From DATJPW01 sp963752855 (lineage in GTDB: Bacteria > Desulfobacterota > Desulfomonilia > Desulfomonilales > Desulfomonilaceae): a stretch of 64,000 bases of DNA. Under the pieces are notes generated by a model. The model did not search any database. It saw only the letters and a program-made list of their open reading frames with translations, and was not told where the DNA came from. A program made the translations under genes and the position numbers. The stretch's first letter is position 1, and each line of letters starts with the position of its first letter. The stretch spans positions 186,001 through 250,000 of the forward strand of contig CAVVZX010000036.1 of the NCBI GenBank assembly GCA_963752855.1, given 5' to 3'. Positions 36,866 to 45,893 of the stretch are shown here, piece by piece.

Positions 36866-37099
36866 ATGGCCGACGAAAAATATCAGGAGAAGGAAAACTT
36901 TGACGGGCAGAAGGTGAAAATCCTAATTCCCACCTATGTCCAAGGTCCTGACGAGGACAAATATCAATGGCGAAAGAATATCGCTGAGGTAAATCTCGGG
37001 GAAAAAGCAGATCCAATTAAGAGATACCTCACAACGGCGGAAAGATATTTCTACTCCAAAGATTGGTTTGGAAGCGAAAAACGAAAGAACCCCGCCTAA
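36866..37099 (+). CDS. Small soluble protein upstream of the acs operon
   Basis: A 77-residue acidic and basic protein (MADEKYQEKENFDGQKVKIL onward) with no signal peptide or membrane segment. Aromatic and charged residues are abundant (KYQWRKNIAEVNLG, RYLTTAERYFYSKDWFGSEK). I do not recognise a family. The ATG at 36866 has GAGAGGAG six to seven bases upstream and is preferred to an ATG six codons earlier. It lies between a promoter candidate and acsD, so it is probably co-transcribed with the CODH/ACS genes; any role in that complex is inference. Confidence 0.65.
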   Translation: MADEKYQEKENFDGQKVKILIPTYVQGPDEDKYQWRKNIAEVNLGEKADPIKRYLTTAERYFYSKDWFGSEKRKNPA

Positions 37100-37179
37100 G
37101 ATTCAGGTTCATCACAACCGGTGACCTTAATCTTTGTTATCACCCGTTCGATTCATATCCGTTTTGAGGAAGGTGTTTT

Positions 37180-38616
37180 ATGGCTGAACTGCCGAAGGTA
37201 AAGTATACAGGCAAGATACGTGAGGTTAAGTTAGGTAAGCAGGGCAAAGAGGTGGTGGTAGGCGGTGAGACCGGCTACAGTTTTTACTCGTTTGAGGGGA
37301 AGACGCCTAATGCTCCGAAGTTGGCCCTTCAGGTGTTGGACATAGTTCCTGAAGAATGGGCTGCTGAAGCTCTGGAGCCTTTCAAGGACGTAATAAAGGA
37401 TCCGGTGGCCTGGGCAAAGAAGTGTGTGGAAGTGTACAAGGCTGACGTCGTTTGCCTTTGGCTCGCCGGCACAGACCCGAATGGCAAGAACCTGTCCGCG
37501 GAACATGCGGCCGAGGTGGCCAAGAAGGTAGCGGAAGCGATCGATGTTCCTCTGATAGTGTGGGGGACAGCCAACGACGAGAAGAACACTGAAGTGCTCA
37601 AGGCAGTGGCTGAAGCGTGCAGCGGTTATAATGTGGTTCTCGGTCCGGTATCGGAAGGGAATTACAAGCAGGTTGGCGCAGCGGCCATAGCGTATAAGCA
37701 CATAGTGTCGGCCAACTCTCCCATCGACATAAACCTTGCCAAGCAATTGAACATTCTCTTGGAGAATTTGGGAGTTCCCAACGACAAGATATTAATAGAT
37801 CCCACCACAGGGTCTGTGGGATACGGGATGGAATATTGCTATTCGATCATGGAGCGGATACGCCAGGCGGCATTGACCCAGAATGATGACAAATTGCAGT
37901 ATCCGATCATAAGCAACATAGCGGAAGAGGTCTGGAAGACCAAGGAAGCGAAACTTCCGACAAAAGAATCTCCGAAGCTCGGCGAGGCCGGTATTCGCGG
38001 AGTGAACCTCGAGGCCATAACAGCCATCAGCGCGTTGCAAGCCGGTTCGGACGTGCTGATACTCAGACATCCTAAGACCCTTGCGCACGTTCGCAAGTAT
38101 GTATCCGACGTGATGGTGGAGACGGACCTTGAGTCCATGGGCGTAGATTTGTCCCTGGCCGCGGCTCCCGCCCCTGCCGAAGCCAAAGCCGCGGAAGCAA
38201 AAGCGGCCCCGGCCAAAGCGGCCCCCGCTCCCGCGCCTAAACCCGCCCCCGTGAAGGCTCAAGAGGTCAAACCGGAGAAACCGGCCGAAATTGTTAAGCC
38301 ACCTGTACAGGAACAACCAATACCTGAAATCAAAAAAGCTGCCGCAGCTGCCACACCGGCGCCGGCGAAAGAAGATGAGGAATCAATCATGGCACAATTG
38401 ACCAAAGAAGACATTCAGGGCCTTAAGGAACTAGCAGGCGTCTTCAAAGCGGTAAAGAATCTGGCTTCAGGACTCGGAACGCTAGTTTCAGGTCAGGTTC
38501 CTGCCGGCGCGCCGGTTGCTCCTGCCGCCGCCGCTGAAGGCAGCGCCCGCAGCGTTCGCTCCGCCTCCGAAGAAGAAGGAACTGGCCCCCGCGGATTGGA
38601 CGCAGCACACCATTGA
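37180..38616 (+). CDS. acsD: CODH/ACS corrinoid protein delta subunit, copy 2, with tail
   Basis: Methyl carrier subunit of the corrinoid iron-sulfur protein, partner of AcsC. Residues 1 to about 325 match copy 1 (27216-28517) almost exactly. The Ala/Pro/Lys linker is longer here (PVKAQEVKPEKPAEIVKPPV), and a tail LTKEDIQGLKELAGVFKAVKN corresponds to the tail of copy 1. As written the frame runs to 38616, but the last ~25 residues (SARSVRSASEEEG onward) are out of frame with the conserved CODH sequence that follows. The true end is therefore unclear: either separate proteins with acsA starting at ATG 38389, or an AcsD-AcsA fusion. GAGGAAGG precedes the start. Confidence 0.88.
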   Translation: MAELPKVKYTGKIREVKLGKQGKEVVVGGETGYSFYSFEGKTPNAPKLALQVLDIVPEEWAAEALEPFKDVIKDPVAWAKKCVEVYKADVVCLWLAGTDPNGKNLSAEHAAEVAKKVAEAIDVPLIVWGTANDEKNTEVLKAVAEACSGYNVVLGPVSEGNYKQVGAAAIAYKHIVSANSPIDINLAKQLNILLENLGVPNDKILIDPTTGSVGYGMEYCYSIMERIRQAALTQNDDKLQYPIISNIAEEVWKTKEAKLPTKESPKLGEAGIRGVNLEAITAISALQAGSDVLILRHPKTLAHVRKYVSDVMVETDLESMGVDLSLAAAPAPAEAKAAEAKAAPAKAAPAPAPKPAPVKAQEVKPEKPAEIVKPPVQEQPIPEIKKAAAAATPAPAKEDEESIMAQLTKEDIQGLKELAGVFKAVKNLASGLGTLVSGQVPAGAPVAPAAAAEGSARSVRSASEEEGTGPRGLDAAHH

Positions 38617-40567
38617 CCCCGTGACTCTTGAAGGACTGAAGATAGCCGACAGGGAGGGCTATTCTACTGCTTTCCATCGATCACGCGTAATGACCGCATG
38701 CCCCATCGGAAAGGGCGGTTCATGTTGCAAGATCTGCAATATGGGTCCCTGCCGTGTTCTTCCGCCCAAGGGCAAAACAGAAACACCGGAAGAGCGCCAG
38801 AAAAGGTGCGGCCTCTGCGGCGCCACCCCGGAAACGATCGCTGCCAGGAACTTCGCGCGAATGGTCGCAGCCGGCGCCGCAGCTCATAGTGATCATGGAA
38901 GGCATGTTGCGCATACCTTCTTGCACGCTGCCAAAGGCGAGTTGCCCGATTATCAAATCAAAGATATTCCGAAGCTTTTGGCTGTAGCTATGGATTTCGA
39001 TATTCCCACTGAAGGTCGCGAAATCAAAGACATAGCCATCGAAGTCGGTGAAAAGGCATTGGCGCAATACGGCCAGCAAGACGGCGAGATAGCTCTATGT
39101 CAAAAGAGCGCCGCTCAAGCGGCAGGAAATATGGCGAAAAGAAGGCGTGGTCCCGACCGGCATTGATAGACCGGTCGTGGAAACCATGCATATGACCCAT
39201 ATGGGCGTGAATCAGGAAATGGAGCACATTATCCGATTAGTCCACTAAATGCGCTCTTGCCGACGGTTGGGGCGGGTCCATGATCGCCACCGACCTGTCG
39301 GACATTCTTTATGGAACGCCCGTGCCGATCCTCGGAAAAGTCAACCTCGGATGCATGAAAGAGGATACGGTAAACATTATCGTTCACGGTCATGAGCCGT
39401 CTCTGTCGGAAATCATTGTGCAGGCGGTCCAGGACCCGGAGATGGTAGCGTATGCGAAAAGCAAGGGCGCTAGCGGGCGGAATCAGCCTTGGCGGCATAT
39501 GTTGCACCTCCAATGAAATACTGATGCGTCACGGCATACCTATCGCGGGCAATTACTTGCAGCAGGAAATTGCCGTAATTACCGGCGCACTGGAAGCCAT
39601 AGTGGTTGACGTGCAGTGCGTTATGCAGGGTTTGGCTGATCTGGCCAAGTGCTTCCACACTCAGGTGGTCACCACCAGTCCCATAGCGAAAATGCAAGGC
39701 GCGTACAAACATTACGATTATGATGAACGAAAAGGCCTCGAAACAGCCAAACAGATCGTACGAGACGCTATAGATAACTTCCCCAATCGGGACAAAAACA
39801 AGGTGTCCATTCCCTCCGAGCAGCAGGACATGGTTGTAGGATTCAGCCACGAGACGATTAACTACCTGCTGGGAGGTATGTTCCGGGCCAGCTACAGACC
39901 GCTAAACGATAACATCATCAATGGTCGCATAAGGGGTATAGCTGGAATAGTGGGTTGTGGAAACGCTCGAATAAAGCATGACGACCTCCATGTAACTCTG
40001 GCAAAAGAACTCATCAAGAACGACGTGATAGTTCTCACAACAGGCTGTTCAGCCATAGCTCTCGGAAAACATGGTCTGCTTACGCCTGAGGCCGCCGCCA
40101 AGTACGCCGGACAAGGCCTTGCGGAAGTCTGCGAGACAGTTGGAATACCGCCGTGCCTACATATGGGTTCCTGCGTTGATAATTCCAGGATACTTATGGC
40201 TGCGACCGCAGTGGTAAGAGACGGTGGATTGGGTGACGACATTTCCGATATTCCGGCAGTAGGTGTGGCGCCTGAGTGGATGAGCGAGAAGGCGGTTTCC
40301 ATCGGCCAGTACTTTGTGGCGTCAGGAGCCTACGTCCTGTTCGGCGTCGGGTTCCCCACTATTAATGAGGATGTCTGCACCAATTACCTCTTCAAAGATA
40401 TCGAGAAGGTTTACGGAGGAAAGTGGGACTTTGTCGAGAAAGACCCGTACGAAATGGCTCGCAGATGTATCGCTCACATCGACTCCAAGAGAAAAGCCCT
40501 CGGCATTGATAAGGCCAGGGAGCGTGTGCTCATGGATATGGCCATGCGACGGGAAATAGCCGGGTAA
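38389..40567 (+). CDS. acsA: CO dehydrogenase catalytic subunit, four frame disruptions
   Basis: Ni-Fe-S carbon monoxide dehydrogenase of the acetyl-CoA synthase complex. The N-terminal cluster region reads MTACPIGKGGSCCKICNMGPC and KRCGLCGATPETI. Later come LADGWGGSMIATDLSDILYG, NIIVHGHEPSLSE, GGICCTSNEILMRHG and LTTGCSAIALGKHG. One extra base is seen at 38542, 39107, 39243 and 39472. Repair from the ATG at 38389, which has GAGGA upstream, gives 724 residues. This includes a ~70-residue N-terminal extension matching the AcsD tail. Without it, the conserved CODH begins near 38570 (ELAPADWTQHTID), where no good start codon is seen. Confidence 0.92.
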
Positions 40568-40646
40568 ATCAACATCAAGGACTTGACTAGGGAGGGTTTG
40601 CGCCTCCCCTGTCAGGTCTCAGAGTTTCCATAGGAGGAAATAAACC

Positions 40647-42857
40647 GTGTCGAAGATCATTGCAGCAAACGTCATTGCCGGCTCTCACAAGGTCTATGAA
40701 AAGGCCCGAAAAAAATATGAAAAGGCCGTCAAGAAATTCGGAAAAAAGAAAGAGGTGGGATTCCCCAACACCGGCTATTATCTGCCGGTAATCTATGGGA
40801 TTCTCGGCTACCCGGTGAAGACCCTGGGCGACTGCGGAGTGATCCTGGATCGCGCTGAGGCGCTTCTTCCGCCGCCTGTAAGAGAAAACGTTCATCTGCC
40901 GTACTTGGGACCGGTACTGGACGCGGGAATGGCTTCTCTGTTTAATTACGAGATCTATGAGGCGATTCGTTACCTTGAGGATCCAAACTTCTACCTTCCA
41001 GCCGAGGACCCGACCGATGACAAACTTTGGCTGGGAGCCGCGGACGACATCATTCTGAGGAAAAGGGGCGTCGAGTTCGTGGACGGCACGGCCCCCGGTT
41101 TTGCGGCCATAGTCGGGTCCGCTCCTACCAAGGAGATCGCAGCCGAGATGGCGCTGGAACTCCAGAAGAAGAATCTTTACGTGTTTATGGCTGCAAACCA
41201 CAATGGGACCAGCTTTTCGGAGCAGCTCCGGCAAGCGGGCGTGCAGGTCGGTTGGCCGACACGCTTGGTGCCCTTCGGGCCTGATATATCAGCGGCCATT
41301 TTTGCGCTTGGCTTTGCCACCCGCGCAGCGTTGAGTTTCGGCGGCATCGAGCCGGGCGATTTCCGGAAGGTCCTTGTATATAACAAAGACAGGGTTTTCG
41401 CGTTTGTGCTTGCCATGGGCGATGTTTCGGATGAATGGTATGCCGCGGCAGCCGGCGCCATCAACTACGGTTTCCCGACGATAGCGGACACGCCGATCCC
41501 GCAGATACTGCCTACAGGTGTCTGCACGTATGAGCACGTGGTTTCAAATATTCCTCACAAGGATATGGTTGCCAAAGCTATTGAAATCCGCGGCCTAAAA
41601 GTGACCGTTACCGAAGTCCCTGTTCCGGTGGCTTACGGTCCGGCTTTCGAAGGCGAACGTATCCGTGGCGAAGACATCTTCATGGAAGCAGGCGGCGGCA
41701 AAACCCTGGCTGTCGAACTTACCCTCATGAAAGACATGAATGAGGTCGAGGACGGGAAAGTCGAAGTCATCGGACCTGACCTGAAGGATATTGAGGCGGG
41801 CACTCGAATGCCGCTCGGTATCCTCGTCGAGGTCGCCGGCCGCAAAATGCAGTCGGACTTCGAGCCGATTCTGGAACGGCAGATCCACCACTTGATCAAT
41901 TATGCGCAAGGCCTGATGCATATCGGACAGAGAGATATCGCCTGGGTCCGCATCGGCAAAGGCGCTGTTGAAAAGGGCTTCAGCCTTTCTCACATTAGGT
42001 TCAATACTTCATGCGAAATATCATCAGGACTTCGGATCGGTATTAGATAAGGTCCAGGTCAAGATATTCACCGAGCAGAAGAAGGTGGACGAGCTGCTGA
42101 AGAAAGCAAAAGAAACGTACACCGTCCGGGATGCGCGCGTTGAGGGCATGACTGATGAGGACGAGGCCGACTCTTTTACTCCTGCACATTGTGCCAGAGC
42201 TTTGCTCCGTCCCACGTTTGCGTGGTCACCCCGGAACGAACCGGACTTTGCGGAGCTTACAACTGGCTTGATTGTAAGGCATCGAACGAGATTAATCCCA
42301 CCGGTCCCAACCAGCCCATTGAAAAAGGCAAAGTTATAGACGAGCGCCTCGGCCAATGGGAAGGTGTCAACGCGTTTGTGCAGCAGGCCTCCAGAGGTAA
42401 AGTGCAGAAGTACAACGCGTACTCGATCATGGAAGATCCCATGACCTCTTGTGGCTGCTTCGAATGCATCGCTGCGGTGCTTCCGGTCGCCAACGGAGTT
42501 ATGACCGTAGATCGGGATTACAAAGGTCCCACTCCATGTGGCATGAAGTTCACGACTCTTGCAGGTAGCGCAGGTGGTGGAAACATCACGCCCGGTTTTG
42601 TAGGCCATAGCAAGCTTTACATAGGTTCCAAGAAGTTCGTGGCCGCCGAGGGCGGGATCTTGAGGCTCGTCTGGATGCCCAAGGCATTGAAAGAAATGCT
42701 TAAGGACAAGCTCAACAAACTCGGTGACGAACGTGGAGTATCAAAGCTAGCGGATAGGATAGCGGACGAAAGTGTGGGAGTGTCAGAAGACGAGATCTAT
42801 CCGTTCCTCGAAAAAATGGAGCATCCGGCCCTGAAAATGGACTCAATTGTCGGATGA
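40647..42857 (+). CDS. acsB: Acetyl-CoA synthase AcsB, two frame disruptions
   Basis: The subunit that assembles acetyl-CoA from CO, a methyl group and CoA on the nickel A-cluster. The N-terminal domain receives CO from CODH. The C-terminal domain has the A-cluster ligands in the repaired SCTLCQSFAPSHVCVV and TGLCGAYNW, and the Cys-Gly-Cys motif in MTSCGCFECI that binds the distal nickel. One extra A lies at 41997 (SLSHI should continue GSILHAKYHQDFG), and one T is missing in the TTTT at 42174-42177. Repair gives 736 residues, the bacterial AcsB length. AGGAGG lies upstream, 80 bases after acsA. Confidence 0.94.
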
Positions 42858-42893
42858 TCTAGCACAGCGCTCAGCGCTATTCTTAGCATGACG

Positions 42894-42925
42894 CAAGGGG
42901 CTTCGTATCTCCCCGGAGCCCCTTG
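42894..42925 (+). terminator. Hairpin between acsB and acsC
   Basis: CAAGGGGCT pairs perfectly with AGCCCCTTG over 9 base pairs with a 14-base loop, followed by AATCTTGTT. A smaller AGCGCT hairpin lies just before it at about 42866-42878. It may set the acsB to acsC expression ratio by partial termination or by stabilising mRNA ends. Confidence 0.5.
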
Positions 42926-42993
42926 AATCTTGTTCATTTAAAGATAATACATTCATTCCTTGGGGCGCTGCCTCAAGGGGGAGGTTCTAATCT

Positions 42994-44341
42994 ATGGCGC
43001 TTTCCGGAATTCAAATCTTCAAGATGATGCCGAAGAAGAATTGCGCAGAATGCGGAGTCCCCACTTGCCTGGCGTTCGCTATGAATCTGGCCGCGGGCAA
43101 AGCTGAGCTTTCTCAGTGCCCGTATGTCTCGGAAGAAGCGAAGGAGAAACTGGCCTCAGCAGCGGCTCCTCCTATCAGGACGGTCCAGATCGGAGCGGGC
43201 GACAATGTGGTGAAGACTGGGGGCGAAACGGTTCTCTACCGGCATGAGAAAACATTTAATAACCCTACTGCTCTCGGATGCTTGATTTCCATTTCCGAAG
43301 ACGACGCTGCGGTGGACAGCAAGCTCAAGGCGTTCAAGACGTTGAGATATGAGCGGGTCGGATTGACGCTCAAACCGGACCTAATCGCGGTAAAGGACGG
43401 CGGTGACCCGGGGCGATTCGCCAAAATCGCCAAGAAGGCGTCAGATGCCGGCGCCGCGCTGGTCCTGATGAGCGACAACGTTGATTCGTTTAAGGCTGCC
43501 TTGGCGGAAGTCGGCAAGAACAAGCCGCTTATTTACGCGGCTACGCAATCAAATGCCGATGCTGTTTCCGCTCTTGCGAAGGAGTTCGATTGTCCGATTG
43601 CGGTAAAGGCCGATAAAGTGGGCGATTTGGCCAAGCTGAGCCACAGCCTGACGGAAAAAGGTTTCAAGGATATAGTGTTGGATTCAGGGGCCAGAAACGC
43701 TCTCGCAACTGTTCAGGGACAACATCCTGATTCGGCGTTTGGCTTTGGAAACTCTGTATCGGCCGTTGGGATTTCCCACCATCGTTTTTCCGTGCGAGAT
43801 GGCGGACAATCCCATCGATGAGGTGCTCGTAGCGGGCACCTTTATTTCTAAGTACGGCGGAATAGCTATCCTGAGCGATCTCAGAGGCGAGACTCTCTTC
43901 CCGTTGTTGTTGCAGAGGCTGAATATTTTTACGGATCCTCAGCGTCCCATGACGACTGAACAAGGTATTTATCCGATCAACAACCCTGACGAGAAATCTC
44001 CGGTGCTAATCACAAGCAACTTCTCCCTTACCTATTTTATTGTTTCCGGCGAGGTTGAAAACAGCCGCGTGCCGTCGTGGCTCCTTGTGCTTAACACGGA
44101 CGGTCTCTCGGTCTTGACCGGATGGGCCGCAGGCAAATTCGTTGCCGACAATATCGGCCCGTTTGTCAAGAAATCCGGAATTGACGACAAATCGAAGCTG
44201 AAGAAGCTGATAATTCCGGGCGCGGTCGCCATGATCAGTGGCGATCTGGAAGAAGAGATGCCGAAGGGTTGGAAAATTCTTGTTGGTCCGAGAGAAGGCG
44301 CTCATATTCCCGCCTTCCTGCGGCAGAATTTTGGAGGATAG
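42994..44341 (+). CDS. acsC: Corrinoid iron-sulfur protein large subunit AcsC, frame disrupted
   Basis: Gamma subunit of the corrinoid Fe-S protein, which shuttles the methyl group from AcsE to AcsB. The N-terminal [4Fe-4S] domain is MPKKNCAECGVPTC with a fourth Cys in LSQCPYVSEE. The TIM barrel follows, and the C-terminal cobalamin-binding domain includes SPVLITSNFSLTYFIVSGEV and LLVLNTDGLSVLTGWAAGKF. The frame breaks at 43716-43718 (GGG, one G extra), where ATVQ should continue DNILIRRLALETLYRPLG. Repair gives 448 residues, typical length. GGGGGAGG precedes the ATG. Confidence 0.94.
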
Positions 44342-44674
44342 CGATTCTTAGCTGAGTATAAGGCTTACTGGCAGAGACGAGATTCTTTGCCCCAACCGAT
44401 CCTGACTGAAATTCCTTTATTACGGAGACGCGATTCCCTTTTGGATCTACATGCCGAAAGGGTATCGCGTTCCGCCGTTTTTGAGTCTTGGACGAAATCC
44501 GGTTTCCAACATTCTTTCGTTTGGATCTGTCTTTTTGGAATAATTGTCCCGGCTCCTTTCCATTTTTGACTGAAGAGTCAGGAAAATCTTTGACGTCAGC
44601 TTTCACTGTGCTAATAATCTTTTCCTGGGGCGGTGTTCACGGAGTCCCGGGATTGAATCAGGAGGTAACTTTTC
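44342..44674. other. Intergenic region between acsC and acsE, with a hairpin
   Basis: 333 bases without a supported gene. An imperfect hairpin at 44423-44474 has arms beginning CGGAGACGCGAT and ending ATCGCGTTCCG, about 17 paired bases. It could be a processing site or partial terminator inside the acs operon. GGAGG lies before acsE. Confidence 0.5.
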
Positions 44675-45565
44675 ATGATAAAGGCCGTGGCTGAGAATAT
44701 CAATATAATGTCCAAGTATACGGGCGATGCCATACGCGAAAGAGATCCCAAGCCGATCCTCGAGTGGGCGGAGAAATTAACCCAAAGGGGCGCGGATGTG
44801 CTGGATCTCAATCTGGGGCCGGCCCGCAAGGGTGGACCTGAGATGATGCAATGGCTTGTCCAGACCGTGCAGCAGGCTACCGACCTGCCGCTTTTCCTGG
44901 ACACCACCAATAGCGCAGCGATAGAAGCGGGTTTGGAGGTGTATAAGCCGAAAAACGGCGCGGCAATAATAAACTCGATAATGGCTACACCTGAGCGGAT
45001 GGCGCTACAGATGCCGCTCGTAACCAAGTATAATTGTGAGATGGTTGGACTGATGTGGGGACCGCAGGGGATCCCGCGAGACGAGAACGAAAGGGCCGTT
45101 CTCTTGGATAGCATGATGACTCAAGCCGCGGAGCATGGGATCGGGTTGGAGCGCATTTGGTTCGACCCGATAGTGGTTCCCGTGTCGTCCCAGCAGCAAG
45201 AGCTTCAGGGCTGCACGACGTTCATGCAGTGGCTCCCGGACCTCGCTCCGGGATCGCAATCCACATGCGGCCTATCCAACTGTTCCAACGGGTCTCCCGA
45301 CGAGCTGCGAGGAATACTGAATCAGGTTTACCTGTGCATCCTCAAGAAGTGCGGCATAACCTCCGCCATCCTGGACGGTTTTGATAACGATCTTATGAAA
45401 ATCGCTCATGATGAGTCTATGGATCTCGAGAACCTGGTTGGTCGGGTTTTCGAGGGCGAGGAAGTCGACACTTCCGGAATGAGCAAGATCGAAGTCGATT
45501 ACGTAAAGACAGCCAAAGTCTTACTAGGGCATTCATTATATTCGCATTCCTGGTTGGAACTCTAA
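44675..45565 (+). CDS. acsE: Methyltetrahydrofolate:corrinoid protein methyltransferase AcsE
   Basis: Transfers the methyl group of methyl-tetrahydrofolate to the cobalt of AcsCD, linking the methyl branch to acetyl-CoA synthesis. The 296-residue pterin-binding TIM barrel includes AENINIMSKYTGDAIRERDP, GADVLDLNLGPARKGG (pterin-binding Asp and Asn), PLFLDTTNSAAIEAGL and GSQSTCGLSNCSNGSPDE. It is slightly longer than the Moorella enzyme at the C-terminus (VKTAKVLLGHSLYSHSWLEL). The ATG at 44675 has GGAGG nine bases upstream. It is the last gene of the operon; no acsF/cooC maturation ATPase is seen in this window. Confidence 0.93.
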   Translation: MIKAVAENINIMSKYTGDAIRERDPKPILEWAEKLTQRGADVLDLNLGPARKGGPEMMQWLVQTVQQATDLPLFLDTTNSAAIEAGLEVYKPKNGAAIINSIMATPERMALQMPLVTKYNCEMVGLMWGPQGIPRDENERAVLLDSMMTQAAEHGIGLERIWFDPIVVPVSSQQQELQGCTTFMQWLPDLAPGSQSTCGLSNCSNGSPDELRGILNQVYLCILKKCGITSAILDGFDNDLMKIAHDESMDLENLVGRVFEGEEVDTSGMSKIEVDYVKTAKVLLGHSLYSHSWLEL

Positions 45566-45621
45566 TTTCAGCGCGACCGTCTGCTGAAAACCGTCTCAGA
45601 ATTGCGGACTGCGGTTTGCAA

Positions 45622-45651
45622 TGTAGGGGCGCTTCGCGAACCGCCCCTACA
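45622..45651. repeat. 30-base palindromic repeat
   Basis: TGTAGGGGCG pairs perfectly with CGCCCCTACA around an inner TTCGCGAA palindrome. The GTAGGGGCG arm also occurs at the third hairpin of the mosaic near 27098-27106, so both may belong to one dispersed palindrome family. The surrounding 45566-45893 holds no other supported feature. Confidence 0.7.
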
Positions 45652-45893
45652 AACAATGACCATGAAAGTGGGTTGTGAGACGGGCTTCCCTATTTCTCCT
45701 CGGCATTTCCAAGCTTTAAATTCCTGGTGGCCTTGTGCCACGATGTTTTCTCACGTGTTCTTCTCCCAAATTGATCGAACTGAGTCATTGCGCTCACTGA
45801 AATATAGAAATTCCGCCAAATTCCAATAGCCCATCTTGAGGCCGATTGCGGCCGATTTGTGCTTGGCAGACGCGATATTGGGAGGGGCATGTG

